Shown here one piece after another: positions 35,701 through 46,503 of a stretch of 64,000 nucleotides of DNA (its first letter is position 1; each line of letters begins with the position of its first letter). Origin of the DNA: Hormiphora californensis (taxonomy: Eukaryota; Ctenophora; Tentaculata; Cydippida; Pleurobrachiidae). Made by a program: the position numbers and the translations under genes. The DNA lies in assembly GCA_020137815.1 (NCBI GenBank), contig CM035358.1:2838292-2902291 (forward strand). The letters run 5' to 3'. The notes under the pieces were generated by a model. The model saw nothing but the letters and a program-made list of their open reading frames with translations. It was not told where the DNA came from and ran no database searches.

Positions 35701-36948
35701 ATTGAAATATTTTCCAAACTTTTTTACAAAATTTCAGAGAATGATTCTTAACACCTTGATCGGTGCTCTCCATGAATTTTTTGAAAAAAAAAGTTTCTGA
35801 ATTTGTTGACCCTCTCATGAGGACACGATTCGACGGGAAGTCAGGTATCAAATCAATCCATATCGAACCCGCTAACTAGCGAAATCATTTCCACATAGCA
35901 CCACCGATTCGAAATAGGGTTAATACGGCGAAATTGACATTGAAATCCATACAATTTTCGTGAAATAATTGAAAAATTTTGCATGAAAAAGCCCGATTTC
36001 TGGGCATTTTTTGACCAAAAAATTCGGTGGTTCGGCCAAAAATTTCCTACCGAACCGAACCGAACCGAACCGCCCAAAAAACACCGAATTTCCGAACCGA
36101 ACCGAACCGAACCGAATATTCGGTCGCTTCCTGGTTAATCCCATCCCTAATTGTTAAATATCAAATCCTAATTTATCTCCCTGTACCTCAGTACAGCTCA
36201 AATACTAATTTGTCTCTCTGTTCCTCAGTTGCCAGTTTTCTGAACACCCTGTACACGGTTTCGATGTTCAAACGAGTTTCCCTCAGTGCCATCCTATTCA
36301 GACTCCCCCAAGAACCATTTGATGGAGATGGGGATGATAGCTATTACACAGGTTTTTACTTTATAATATCTATTTAGAAGTGCCCGGAGGATGACCCAAT
36401 AGTTGTGTCCCTTCTAACCTACCCTAAGCCATCTGGTATTTTAATTCCATCCCTCCATCTCTATTTTCCTACCCAATAATAATCCCTCCCAGTTGTTACA
36501 AAGCCACAGCTGAAAAAAATAGCGGCGTATTTCGATCACAGCTCTATGATTGTCCTCAATGCAGCTGTCCATACGCATGATCCCTACAAAATGACGAGGT
36601 AAGATCTTTTTCCCTCCCTAGTCCCTATCCCTAGTTCCTATCCCTAGCTTCTTTAGTATGTTTTCAATTTCCCACTGAAGTTATAATTTAGTTTTTAACG
36701 AAGTGTATCCTCTCTTATTCTCGTACCCTTTCTCTCCCAGGTACATTATCTACCTAAGTTCGCTAGTGAGGCATCAGGAGCACACTGGGGAGGCTAGAGT
36801 GTGTCGGAAACCTGGTCTTCTCAACTCACTACTACGGTGTCTCCCCATCCAGATACCAATGTTTGGTTCCAATACTGCTGCAAGATATGGTACACTGACT
36901 GATAACAACCCTGATAACAACCCTGATAACAACCCTCCCCAGACTTAA
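23721..36948 (+). CDS. Innexin 2 (gap-junction channel protein), intact, 11 exons
   Basis: Exons: 23721-23787, 23967-24145, 24283-24377, 32298-32422, 32583-32691, 33887-33987, 34174-34311, 34680-34775, 36229-36351, 36493-36598, 36741-36948. Phases are compatible throughout, giving 448 residues. TM1 is at about 41-60, C70 and C85 (DYCW) lie in the first loop, WYQWVP is at 135-140 before TM2, and TM3 is at about 205-225. The second loop has ETDNYTHVGDVLFPKMAGC plus VMC, followed by TM4 (IQYLFLLSYWALLF). The tail ends with three DNNP repeats. Exons 3, 4, 6, 7 and 8 have exactly the lengths of the innexin 1 counterparts (95, 125, 101, 138, 96 nt). Introns are 110-230 nt except those holding the two splice-site minisatellites and a 1.3-kb transposon. 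Whether the correct exon 4 and 6 acceptors are reliably used is the open question. Confidence 0.95.
24510..32297 (+). repeat. 3' splice-site minisatellite A, about 150-165 units of 45-48 nt
   Basis: Each unit has the same order: CTAAC (branch-point-like), a C/T tract (ATCCCCCTCCCCTCTAG or close variants) ending in AG, then GATAGAAGACAACTACCAG plus TGCTC. The last part is the exact start of innexin 2 exon 4, so every unit is a complete 3' splice site plus about 25-35 nt of exon. Only the last unit runs into the full exon at 32298. A 48-nt unit is open in the exon frame, reading RIEDNYQCSPNIPLPS, but 45-47-nt units shift frame. Variation is confined almost entirely to the C/T tract (CCCCCT, CACCCT, CTCTCCCC, CTCTTTCCT). 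The paralogous intron in innexin 1 has no such array. Confidence 0.95.
29985..30660 (+). other. Degraded or unique patch inside minisatellite A
   Basis: Units become irregular with many small insertions (for example AGATAAAGACAAACTACC), then about 300 nt of non-repeat sequence, then clean units resume. It may mark an assembly join or uncorrected read sequence in the array, or a true old insertion. Confidence 0.6.
32892..33886 (+). repeat. 3' splice-site minisatellite B, 20 units of 49 nt
   Basis: The unit is CCCCTTTCTTTTCAG (acceptor) followed by GATAGATCAGTCCCTAGTTG and CCCAGTACAGTATA. The part after AG is the start of innexin 2 exon 6. From the first exon-like start (32907) to the true exon (33887) is 980 nt, exactly 20 x 49. 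In the true exon the corresponding positions read CCCCTTTGTTTTCTG, so the acceptor of each upstream unit differs from coding sequence by little more than T to A. Units differ at few positions (TTGTTGCAC, TAGTTGCCC, TAGTTGCTC; CTTTC or CTTTG). Confidence 0.95.
34023..34048 (+). repeat. Dispersed short repeat, copy 1
   Basis: GTCGGACCCCGATTTACCGG with ATGCTCGG after it recurs in modified form at about 44951-44997 (GTCGGACCCCGATTT, then TTACCGGGATCCTCGG). Both are in introns. Nature unknown, perhaps a transposon end. Confidence 0.5.
34808..36132 (+). mobile_element. Non-autonomous DNA transposon, 1325 bp, 10-bp TSD
   Basis: Termini AGGAAACGACCGAA at the left and TTCGGTCGCTTCCT at the right are inverted with one mismatch. 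The direct repeat GGTTAATCCC flanks it at 34798-34807 and 36133-36142. A 9-10 bp duplication is typical of Mutator-like elements. Just inside both ends are arrays of ACCGA/TCGGT pentamers. The interior is a degenerate long palindrome with repeated blocks (CGAATCGTGTTTCGAATCGG, and ATGGGGGATCACGTATCAGC). No transposase frame. It sits in innexin 2 intron 8, starting 32 nt after the donor. Confidence 0.85.
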
Positions 36949-37329
36949 ATACTGTTCTGCATAGACTTGACAAACAGACAAATGTATGATTATGCTTTTT
37001 TTTCGCTAAAGACAGATTATTTTATTTTAACTATGACAGAAGAAAAGCTGGAGAATTTTGGGTAGTAAGACATTATTTCATACTACCGAATGGAGAGTTT
37101 TGTCCCTTACTATGACCCTGGGGTCGTTTGTCAAACATAAACTATGGAAAATATGGGGACTGAAGTTGAAGTTTCCTACCCATTTTGTTTTTTGAAGTTT
37201 TTGAAAAAAACTTCAAAAACTTCAAAAATATTGATAATTTATTACTAGTAGGCCGATTATCGCGTTTTTCCAGTTGAGGGTTTAGCAACAGAGGCATACA
37301 CGCAAACTCTCTCACTCTCACTCTCACTC

Positions 37330-37379
<50 letters not shown>

Positions 37380-38275
37380 GCGCTCTCTCTCTCCCTGTCT
37401 TTGCGATCGCGATGACTTGGTTTTAATGCTAGTGTTTGACTCCGTCACGCGCTTAGACGCGTCTAGACTTTATAACCTAGTGTACACTATCTTTGCTCCC
37501 GTTCTTTGGCAAAGAGTATGTAGAGCTAAGCATTTAATTACTTAAGCATGAGGTTAGAAAATGGAACTGGATTCTGGATATATACAGATGAGCGAAACGA
37601 GTTTGTAGTTTCTGAAATCATTTGCCTGTCTGTCCAGTTTCTAGTTCGTAGCTGCACAGTACCTACACAGTTGCTGTATAGTGTATGATGTGCTATCGCG
37701 GTCCCCCACCCTCGCGCTCAATCTCGCACGTGCTTAGCGACCGAGCGACGTATGATATGATAATCCCCTCTTTTTCATTTCTCAATACAGAAAAATATCC
37801 TCCCGATACTCCTTTCTCTGCCTAGACGAACGACCTTCTAGAGGCTCTAGTAATAGAGCCATCTGCTGTTCTAACCATCCTTGACATTAGTCTTTTTATA
37901 CTGTGATTTGACTTGTTATGTATTAATTGATCTCGTTTAGCTCTTCTTTAACTGCTTAGAACGAAGATCTCAACGACTGCTCCTGTATGTAATTGTAACG
38001 GAACATACTTAGAAAAACCGTTCAAAACTATGCACTTTTCAGTCCGAACTTACTAACTGAAAAGTGAAAAGTCCATCTAGTTTTGGACGGTATACCGTCA
38101 GGCCGGTTGTGAAGAGTCTCCAATGCCGCTCTCGTTTAGTTGTTTGCAGTGACACTTATTATTCAATCTAAAGCTTTTGAATAATTTTTTTTTGCAAAAT
38201 AATTTCATCAGTTTTTATTTTTCCTCATAATGTTAACTTTTTATCATTTAGTTGCATTCGTAATGTGATTCAACG
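36949..38275. other. Intergenic between innexin 2 and the cysteine-rich gene pair
   Basis: No exon recognised. It holds a CT microsatellite (37306-37395) and a hairpin near 38034-38075 (CTTTTCAGT with its complement). The last part must include the promoter of the next gene; I see no clear TATA box. Confidence 0.45.
37306..37395 (+). repeat. (CT)n microsatellite
   Basis: CTCTCA repeats grading into a pure CT tract. Confidence 0.95.
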
Positions 38276-41200
38276 ATGAAACTTGGAGGGCTCTTGCTTC
38301 TCGCAACAGTTATCTCGGCGGTATGGTGCGAGTCATCTCGTAAGTTGAACTAATTTAATAAAATCAACCGTAAAACAAGTATGTCTTCTTGTAAAACCGC
38401 TTGCAAGAAGCGACCCTGAGACGTTTGCCTTTTTTACAAGATAGTCCCTGTTTACAGGTTGGATCACAGTGTCTGAGTTACCAGGTCCAACAGAAGATGA
38501 GTTGAAAAAACTCAACGCCAAAGGTCTGAACTCGCATTCTGAAATGATTCACGTTATGCGATGGAACACAGATGGGCAGATTTTTGGAAAACAACACTCG
38601 GTCGGCCAAAAATATGTTATGTTCCTGGAGAAGAAAGATGGAGTGGCGATTAATATCATCTTTTCTCACAATGGAAACGAAATTACCAGGCTCCGCTGGG
38701 ATGAAAACAGTATCGGAGAGATCGGTGATAAAAAATACTGTATCAACATAGCTACAACAGATGTTGACTGTTCATCAGCTGAATTCTGGATTGTAGCGAA
38801 AAATAAGGATGATAATCCTTTGAACATCTACTGTGGTTCCCAGTTAAAGTTCCAAGTTAACGGTGGAGGTGATAATTGTATTTTCAAAAAGCATCCAGAC
38901 GACACGTACTTCCATTCTTCACTGAGCAATCACTATGTGTATTGGAGTGTACTTGAATTAGGTATGTAACACAAAATATATAAACTAAACTACATATTTG
39001 GTTTGTACATAAAACATGATATTATTAGTTAATGAATTATTTAAATAATCTTTATTTACATAAAACGTATTTAAATGCACTATCAACTATGTTTATTATT
39101 TCGCAGGATTGAGCTGCTACACAAATGGTAAATTTTTGTACGCTAAATCCGGAGCTCGAAAATGTAAATCATGTCCGAGTGTGAGCAGTCCCGATCCGAT
39201 AACCTACAATGGAGTTCAAGAAGCTTACAACTGTCTGAGTTTAACCCATCGATCACTTGATGGTCCCAGCTTTCACATTGGTATGTTTTAACGGGGTGTT
39301 AACTAGATAAGACTTGTATATTTGGTGAGACTGGACTGTCCTCTTAAGACTCTCCTTCTTGCTAAGGTATGTGCTCTAGCTGGTACCCGTTTTTAATTAT
39401 TTTTCTGTAATTTAGCTCGTGGCGAGCAGAAGTGTGAAGCATTTTTTTCATAGCACGAGTGGTTTTCTGTGTTTCCAATCTACGGACTTTTATATCAATC
39501 TTTTTAGAGTTCCAGGACTCTAACTCAGTCTGTTATGTAATCAGTCACCGATAGTTATGTGAGCCGATAGTAATGTGAGCCGGTGTTTTTCTTTATTAAT
39601 TTTTGTTCTATTAGGGATAAGTTGTCAAGGTCTTACTAGTATATTAACCGTTCAGATTATCCTTCAGTGACAGCATCAGTTTCGCTGCTCTGTCCCTGTC
39701 GGATATGGGCGGAATATAAACATGGTTATTATTATTATTATTATTATCTACAAATACGTTTTTCTCATAAATTTTTTTTTCAATTGTTCACCCCCCCCCC
39801 CTGGATCGTGCGCTGAATTGTTTTACGTATTTATCATGTAGTGTGTACCACAATATCTCACACGCACGAGTTTTGGGGTGAAAAAAATGGACTTTACGTC
39901 AAATCATAAATCACCATCAGTTTTATTTTTATTTATCTGAGTTGCTTTTTTCAGGATGGTCACATGCTCCTGCCTGTGAAACATCGAACTGTGCAATCAC
40001 CTTGAAAGATTATAATACGATTACCTTCGAGATTCCTGATCCAAACCAAAACAATCAAGTTATGTTTTATGGCGGCTCGAATACGTCTCTTCAAGTTTTG
40101 GTTGACTTCGACCCGACAATTTCAAAGGTGTACTTTGGATGTGAAATAGAAGTGAACAACCTTGAAAACACACCAACTGTGGTAGAATTCACCAATAGTG
40201 GAATGATTGCTGGATGCTCAACTACTCTCAAGATCCAACTTGACCGAACAACTCCTGGAAATCCTGAGTTGCAAATCACGATCACCTGTGATAATTACTG
40301 GGGCCAGAATGTTGTTTCACATCAACTTGACTGTATCAACCTGACACGTTTCTCCTTCTCGACAGACACGATTTACACCAATTATACTGAACTAGGTAAG
40401 CAGTGTGTGGGATTTAAGGGTACGCTAACCAAAAATTTTTTTCGAGTGCAGGGAAATCTCTCACCGTAGGGTTGTAGGCCATGCCAAGGAGACCTTAAAT
40501 ATGCAATTTGAGCTCTCAAGTCGAATTCATATTTTTGCTACAGCTATTTAAAAAATTTCCTGTAAATACGTTTTTGGCATCTCAAAAATTTTTTTTAAAA
40601 GATAGGAGCATGAAAATTTGGGGATTTGAAGAGGACATGAAGGGGAATAACCACAAAAAAATTTTTTGCAATCCGAGCTGATTTCCGGTCCTGAGATGGA
40701 TTTCTTTTTTTCCACTTTAACGCCCTATTTGGCAAAGTTCCGAAAACATGTGAAAGCTGTAAATTGGTGAAAAGTTGCGTCTAACGATTATCTAAGTGGC
40801 CATAAATTTTGGGCGTGTCCTTATTTGAAATAAGATGTACAGAGTTTTTTTTGTGAAAGCCGTCATTTCAGAAACAAATAAATTCCCTGTATCTCAAAAA
40901 CGGCTGATCGTAGAGACCTGAGACTATGCTTAAACGATTCAGAAGGTCCGATTTTGGGGGGGTCTTCTGAGAGACATTTTGCTCCTACTTCAACCGTTTT
41001 TGCTGTAATTGCGAAAAACAAAAACCCATCTTCGCCATCGTGGATTTTTTGTGATTTTGTTTTTGGTGATTATAGGGACCCATATGGACCAAATAGTGAA
41101 GGAATTAGCTTGTTACACATTTTTCCATAGTTTCGGTCCTTTCTTAGCCAAAATTCCCTAATTACAGGATATTGGAGTTTAGCTCTTGCCCTTTCCATAG

Positions 41201-44200
41201 AATTTGTTTTTCGCAATTACAGCAAAAACGGTTGAAGTAGGAGCAAAATGTCTCTCAGAAGACCCCCCCAAAATCGGACCTTCTGAATCGTTTAAGGGTA
41301 CGCTAACCAAAAATTTTTTTCGAGTGCAGGGAAATCTCTCACCGTAGGGTTGTAGGCCATGCCAAGGAGACCTCAAATATGCAATTTGAGCTCTCAAGTC
41401 GAATTCATATTTTTGCTACAGCTGCTTGAAAAATGAACTGAAAATAAGTTTTTGGCATCTCAAAAATTTTTTTTCAAAGATAGGAGCATGAAAATTTGGG
41501 GATTTGAAGAGGACATGAAGGTGAATAACCACAAAATTTTTTTTTGCAATCCGAGCTGATTTCCGGTCCTGAGATGGATTTCTTTTTTTCCACTTTAACG
41601 CCCTATTTGGCAAAGTTCCGAAAACATGTGAAAGCTGTAAATTGGTGAAAAGTTGCGTCTAACGATTATCTAAGTGGCCATAAATTTTGGGCGTGTCCTT
41701 ATTTGAGATAAGCTGTACAGAATTTTTTTTGTGAAAGCCGTCATTTCAGAAATAAATAAATTCCCTGTATCTCAAAAACGGCTGATCGTAGAGACCTGAG
41801 ACTATGCTTAAACGATTCAGAAGGTCCGATTTTGGGGGGGTCTTCTGAGAGACATTTTGCTCCTACTTCAATCGTTTTTGCTGTAATTGCGAAAAACAAA
41901 TTCTATGAAAAGGGCAAAAGCTAAACTCCAATATCCTGTAATTAGGGAATTTTAGCTAAGAAAGGACCGAAACTATGGAAAAATGTTTAACAAGCTAATT
42001 CCTTCACTATTTGGTCCATATGGGTCCCTATAATCATCAAAAACAAAATCACAAAAAATCCACGATGGCGAAGATGGGTTATTGTTTTTCGCAATTACAG
42101 CAAAAACGGTTGAAGTAGGAGCAAAATGTCTCTCAGAAGACCCCCCCAAAATCGGACCTTCTGAATCGTTTAAGCATAGTCTCAGGTCTCTACGATCAGC
42201 CGTTTTTGAGATACAGGGAATTTATTTATTTCTGAAATGACGGCTTTCACAAAAAAAACTCCGTACAGCTTATCTCAAATAAGGACACGCCCAAAATTTA
42301 TGGCCACTTAGATAATCGTTAGACGCAACTTTTCACCAATTTACAGCTTTCACATGTTTTCGGAACTTTGCCAAATAGGGCGTTAAAGTGGAAAAAAAGA
42401 AATCCATCTCAGGACCGGAAATCAGCTCGGATTGCAAAAAAATTTTTTGTGGTTATTCACCTTCATGCCCTCTTCAAATCCCCAAATTTTCATGCTCCTA
42501 TCTTTGAAAAAAAAATTTTGAGATGCCAAAAACGTATTTTCAGGACATTTTTTAAACAGCTGTAGCAAAAATATGAATTCGACTTAAGGGCTAAAATTGC
42601 ATATTTGAGGTCTCCTTGGTATGGTCTACAACCCTACGGTGAGAGATTTTCCTGCACTCGAAAAAAATTTTTGGTTAGCGTACCCTTAAACTTAAATTCT
42701 AAATGTATTAAATCACAACAAATAGAAACACGTTGGTTTACAAACAAATGTTTCGATCTTGCGATCTCATCAGTGTAACAGTGTAACTGATGAGATCGCA
42801 AGATCGAAACATTTGTTTGTAAACCAACGTGTTTCTATTTGTTGTACTATCTGCTCTCGGTTCCACGCCGATAGAGCTCTCTTGTGGCCTACTGAAACAA
42901 CCATATTGTTTTAAATCACCTAAAAACATTCCTCACCAGATTCTACGAACATGCAATGTGAAGTGGGATATGGTTTGTCTGAGTCCCAAGACTGTATAAT
43001 GTGCACTACAGGGTATTATAGTGATACAGTAGACGACCAGGCGTGTAAAGTATGCCCTGTTAACAGTGTTAGCAATTCTGCTTTCTCAGGATGTGGTAAG
43101 TTAAAATGGAAATAACCTTGCGTCCAATTAAATAATTCCCAGGAAGCTATACTTGTACACTTCAGGTTAAGTTTTGCTCGCCAATTGATGCAATTTATGT
43201 CAATTATACTTCCTTTGCATAAGCTATGAAAAGCAATTTTATTACTCCTAAACACTAATAAATAATTCTTAAATTTCATTCAGTTTGTGCAGTGGGATAT
43301 GCAGGACCCTATAGCGACTCTTGTACAGCATGTGACGCTGGTTCATACTCGGACGAAACTGGCGCAACTCAGTGTAAAACTTGTGACACTGGCCACGTTT
43401 CAACTTCATCAGGAGCAACAAGTTGTGATCAGTGTCCGTCAGGAGCAACCAACAATGATGTTTTTACTAAGTGTGGTAAGTTCGAAAGAGTGAGACTTTT
43501 CTTTTCATATCAGTGACTTGAAACTCTTTCAGTTTGCAAAGCGGGATATGCAGGAACCGATACATGCACACTGTGTGGAGCCGGTTCATACTCGGACCAT
43601 ACTGACACAACTCAATGTACCAAGTGTGCTGAAGGATATATTTCAAGTTCACCAGGAGCAACAGAGTGCACTCCGTGTTCAACAGGATTCACCAGCAATG
43701 ATGATTTTGATCAATGTGGTAAGTATTCACTATTCAGACGGGAAACATATATCTTAGATAACATACATTTTACTCGACCCTTTTTCACAGTTTGTCCAAC
43801 TGGAACCTATGGAGACTCTCCTTCATCTTGTCAAGACTGCCCAGCCGGAACCTTCACTGACACCAAGGGTCAGGCTTCCTGTACACAGTGCGATGTGGGC
43901 TACTTTTCTAGTCAAGCAGCTTCTTCCTGCATGAAATGTGAAACAGGCTTCACTAATAATGCTGACTTCTCTGCTTGCGGTAAATCAATGTTTCCAATTT
44001 AAGTCCTATTTTGTTGGTCTAGGTCCATTATACCCGGATTAATTAAGCTTTAAAAAACCCATCCTACACCCAACTAATCCCGTAATTATATTCAGTTTGT
44101 CCGGCGGGATATGAACTAATTGGTGCAAGTTCATGTACACCTTGTTCTCCTGGTTCATACTCGGATGTTGCGGGTGCGAGTACATGTGCACAGTGTGACC

Positions 44201-45757
44201 CTGGTTCATACTCAGACGTTGCTGGTGCAAGTTCATGCAGACAGTGTGACCCTGGTTCATACTCGGTCGTTACTGGTGCAACTCAGTGTAAACCTTGTGA
44301 CACTGGCTACGTTTCACCTTCATCAGGAGCAACAGATTGCACTCAGTGTACAAAAGGAGCAACCAACAATGATGTTTTTACTGAGTGTGGTAAGTATTCA
44401 GACGGGAAAGCACAACTTAGATAATTAGTATTTTACTCGACCCTTTTTCACAGTTTGCCCAACTGGAACCTCTGGAGACTCTTCTTCATCTTGTCAAGAC
44501 TGCCCAGCCGGAACCTTCACTGACACCAAGGGTCAGGCTTCCTGTACACCGTGCGATGTGGGCTACTTTTCTAATCAGAAGGCTTATTCCTGCATAAAAT
44601 GTGACTCTGGGTTCACTAATAATCCTGACTTCTCTTCTTGTGGTAAATCATTGTTTCTAATTTGTTCCAGATTGCTCCACAACATTTGCCTTGCTCGGCC
44701 CTGTTTATTGAACAAAACAACACAAAATGACCTTGAGCTACCTTGACCTCATTTTAATCTTTCAGTGTGCCCCATTGGTACCTACATAGCGGGGTCTACC
44801 TGTGATAGTTGCCCTGACAACAAACTCAGTCCCATGGGATCACCTGACTCTGCATCTTGTACAGAAGGTAACGCTGCTTTGTAGTTTTTATAGTGGTTGG
44901 TAATTGTGTCACCCCTATCCCACACATAATACACACTATGACTGTAACAGTCGGACCCCGATTTGCCTTACTCAACAAGATTTACCGGGATCCTCGGGGG
45001 TAGCCATTTTGCACATGGGAAGGAGAGGGATGCAGGGGTGGCGGATCCAGGGAGAGGGGGCTGAGAACACAATTTGTTGAAAACTCTTTCCCCCTGTAGG
45101 GATCCCCAAGCTGTGTTATATTTCATAAAGCGTCACCCAAAGCGTTGTCCACGACGTCCGGTCCACTAACATTGTGTGCTTTTTGTGCGTCTTTTTGTAC
45201 GTCGTGGACAATGCTCTAGGCGGCGCTGTGCTGGCGGCCAATATGTTATTTGACGGAGCACCACTGTTAGATTTGACGTAATAAACGTTTTTTTTTGCAG
45301 ATTGGATAGAGCTAGGTGAAGGCACCTACACGATTGATTTGAGGTCGGTCTCCAAAGTTTCGTTTAAGCTTCTAGCTGGTGTGGGTGCCATCGTAGTTTT
45401 CAAAACAGATACTGCTGTGTTATGTGAACCTACTACTGGAGAAAGTGAATACAAGCTAGTGAAGACTGGAACTAAATGGAGGTAAGTCCCTATCCAATAT
45501 TTAGGAACCCCGAACCAAATCTTCTTAATTGGAAGATCTGTAGAGCGATTCTTTAATAACAATCACATTTATTATAGCACATTCTTATTACTATCCCCAC
45601 TATTTCAGTTGGTCCGGTATAACATGTGGAGATCCCTTCACCCTTACCAACTTAATTGTTACCTTGGGATCTACATCAGGATCCAGTTCTCCACTCCTCA
45701 AACTGAAACCCGAAACACCAGATGGAGGTGATGATGATGATGACACTTTAAGTGCAA
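38276..45757 (+). CDS. Secreted cysteine-rich multi-module protein 1 (3' end incomplete)
   Basis: Exons: 38276-38339, 38458-38961, 39107-39280, 39955-40395, 42940-43095, 43284-43475, 43533-43718, 43791-43979, 44096-44389, 44454-44642, 44766-44867, 45301-45481, 45609-45757. Joined length is 2821 nt, about 940 residues. A signal peptide (MKLGGLLLLATVISAVWC) leads into an unrecognised N-terminal region of about 370 residues (RWITVSELPGPTEDEL; then an FWIVAKNKD segment; then a Cys-containing beta-rich segment). Exons 5-11 each encode one or more CxxC modules with GSYSD, GATxCxxCPxGATN and CG, typical of the ephrin-receptor-like GCC2/GCC3 family. The last two exons encode another unrecognised domain and an acidic Asp-rich tail. 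Almost every intron is phase 1, the exon-shuffling signature. The last donor (A then GTAAGT, phase 1) is conserved in the paralogue, so a further exon exists; reading through reaches a stop at 45939 after a hydrophobic stretch. Probably an extracellular or surface-anchored adhesion or matrix protein; function unknown. Confidence 0.85.
40418..42685 (+). mobile_element. TTAA-flanked compound inverted-repeat transposon, 2268 bp
   Basis: Starts GGGTACGCTAACCAAAAATT and ends with its inverted complement, flanked both sides by TTAA (40414-40417, 42686-42689). The paralogous intron (48060-48116) has the empty site GGGATTTAACTTAAATT. Inside, a second left terminus at 41296 also follows TTAA, so a complete 1390-bp element (41296-42685, arms about 600 nt, central loop about 200 nt) is joined to a partial copy (40418-41295). 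The loop of the partial copy is inverted relative to the complete one. The TTAA target is characteristic of piggyBac-type transposition. The two basic peptides in the arms (MPNRALKWKKRN...) are strand copies, not a gene. Confidence 0.88.
42717..42910 (+). mobile_element. Hairpin element with perfect 59-bp arms and 9-bp TSD
   Basis: Positions 42715-42773 and 42787-42845 are perfect inverted complements around a 13-nt loop (TGTAACAGTGTAA). The direct repeat TTAAATCAC flanks the insertion (42708-42716 and 42911-42919), and the second cysteine-rich gene lacks it. The 9-bp duplication suggests a Mutator-like origin. Transcribed with the host intron it would form a long perfect RNA hairpin. Confidence 0.8.
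45141..45215. repeat. Short inverted repeat in cysteine-rich gene 1 intron 11
   Basis: AGCGTTGTCCACGACGT at 45141-45157 pairs with ACGTCGTGGACAATGCT at 45199-45215 with one mismatch. Probably the core of a small transposon. Confidence 0.7.

Positions 45758-46503
<746 letters not shown>

Noticed and set aside
34856-36110. Telomere-like ACCGA repeats
   Set aside because: The arrays are inverted at the two ends of a single transposon with a target-site duplication, not at a chromosome end.
18617-36948. Sponge or placozoan origin
   Set aside because: Both groups are not known to have innexins, while this window has two intact ones.
41416-42565. Two nearly identical basic peptides (MPNRALKWKKRN...) as a tandem gene
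   Set aside because: They lie on opposite strands in the two arms of one inverted-repeat element, so the similarity is structural.
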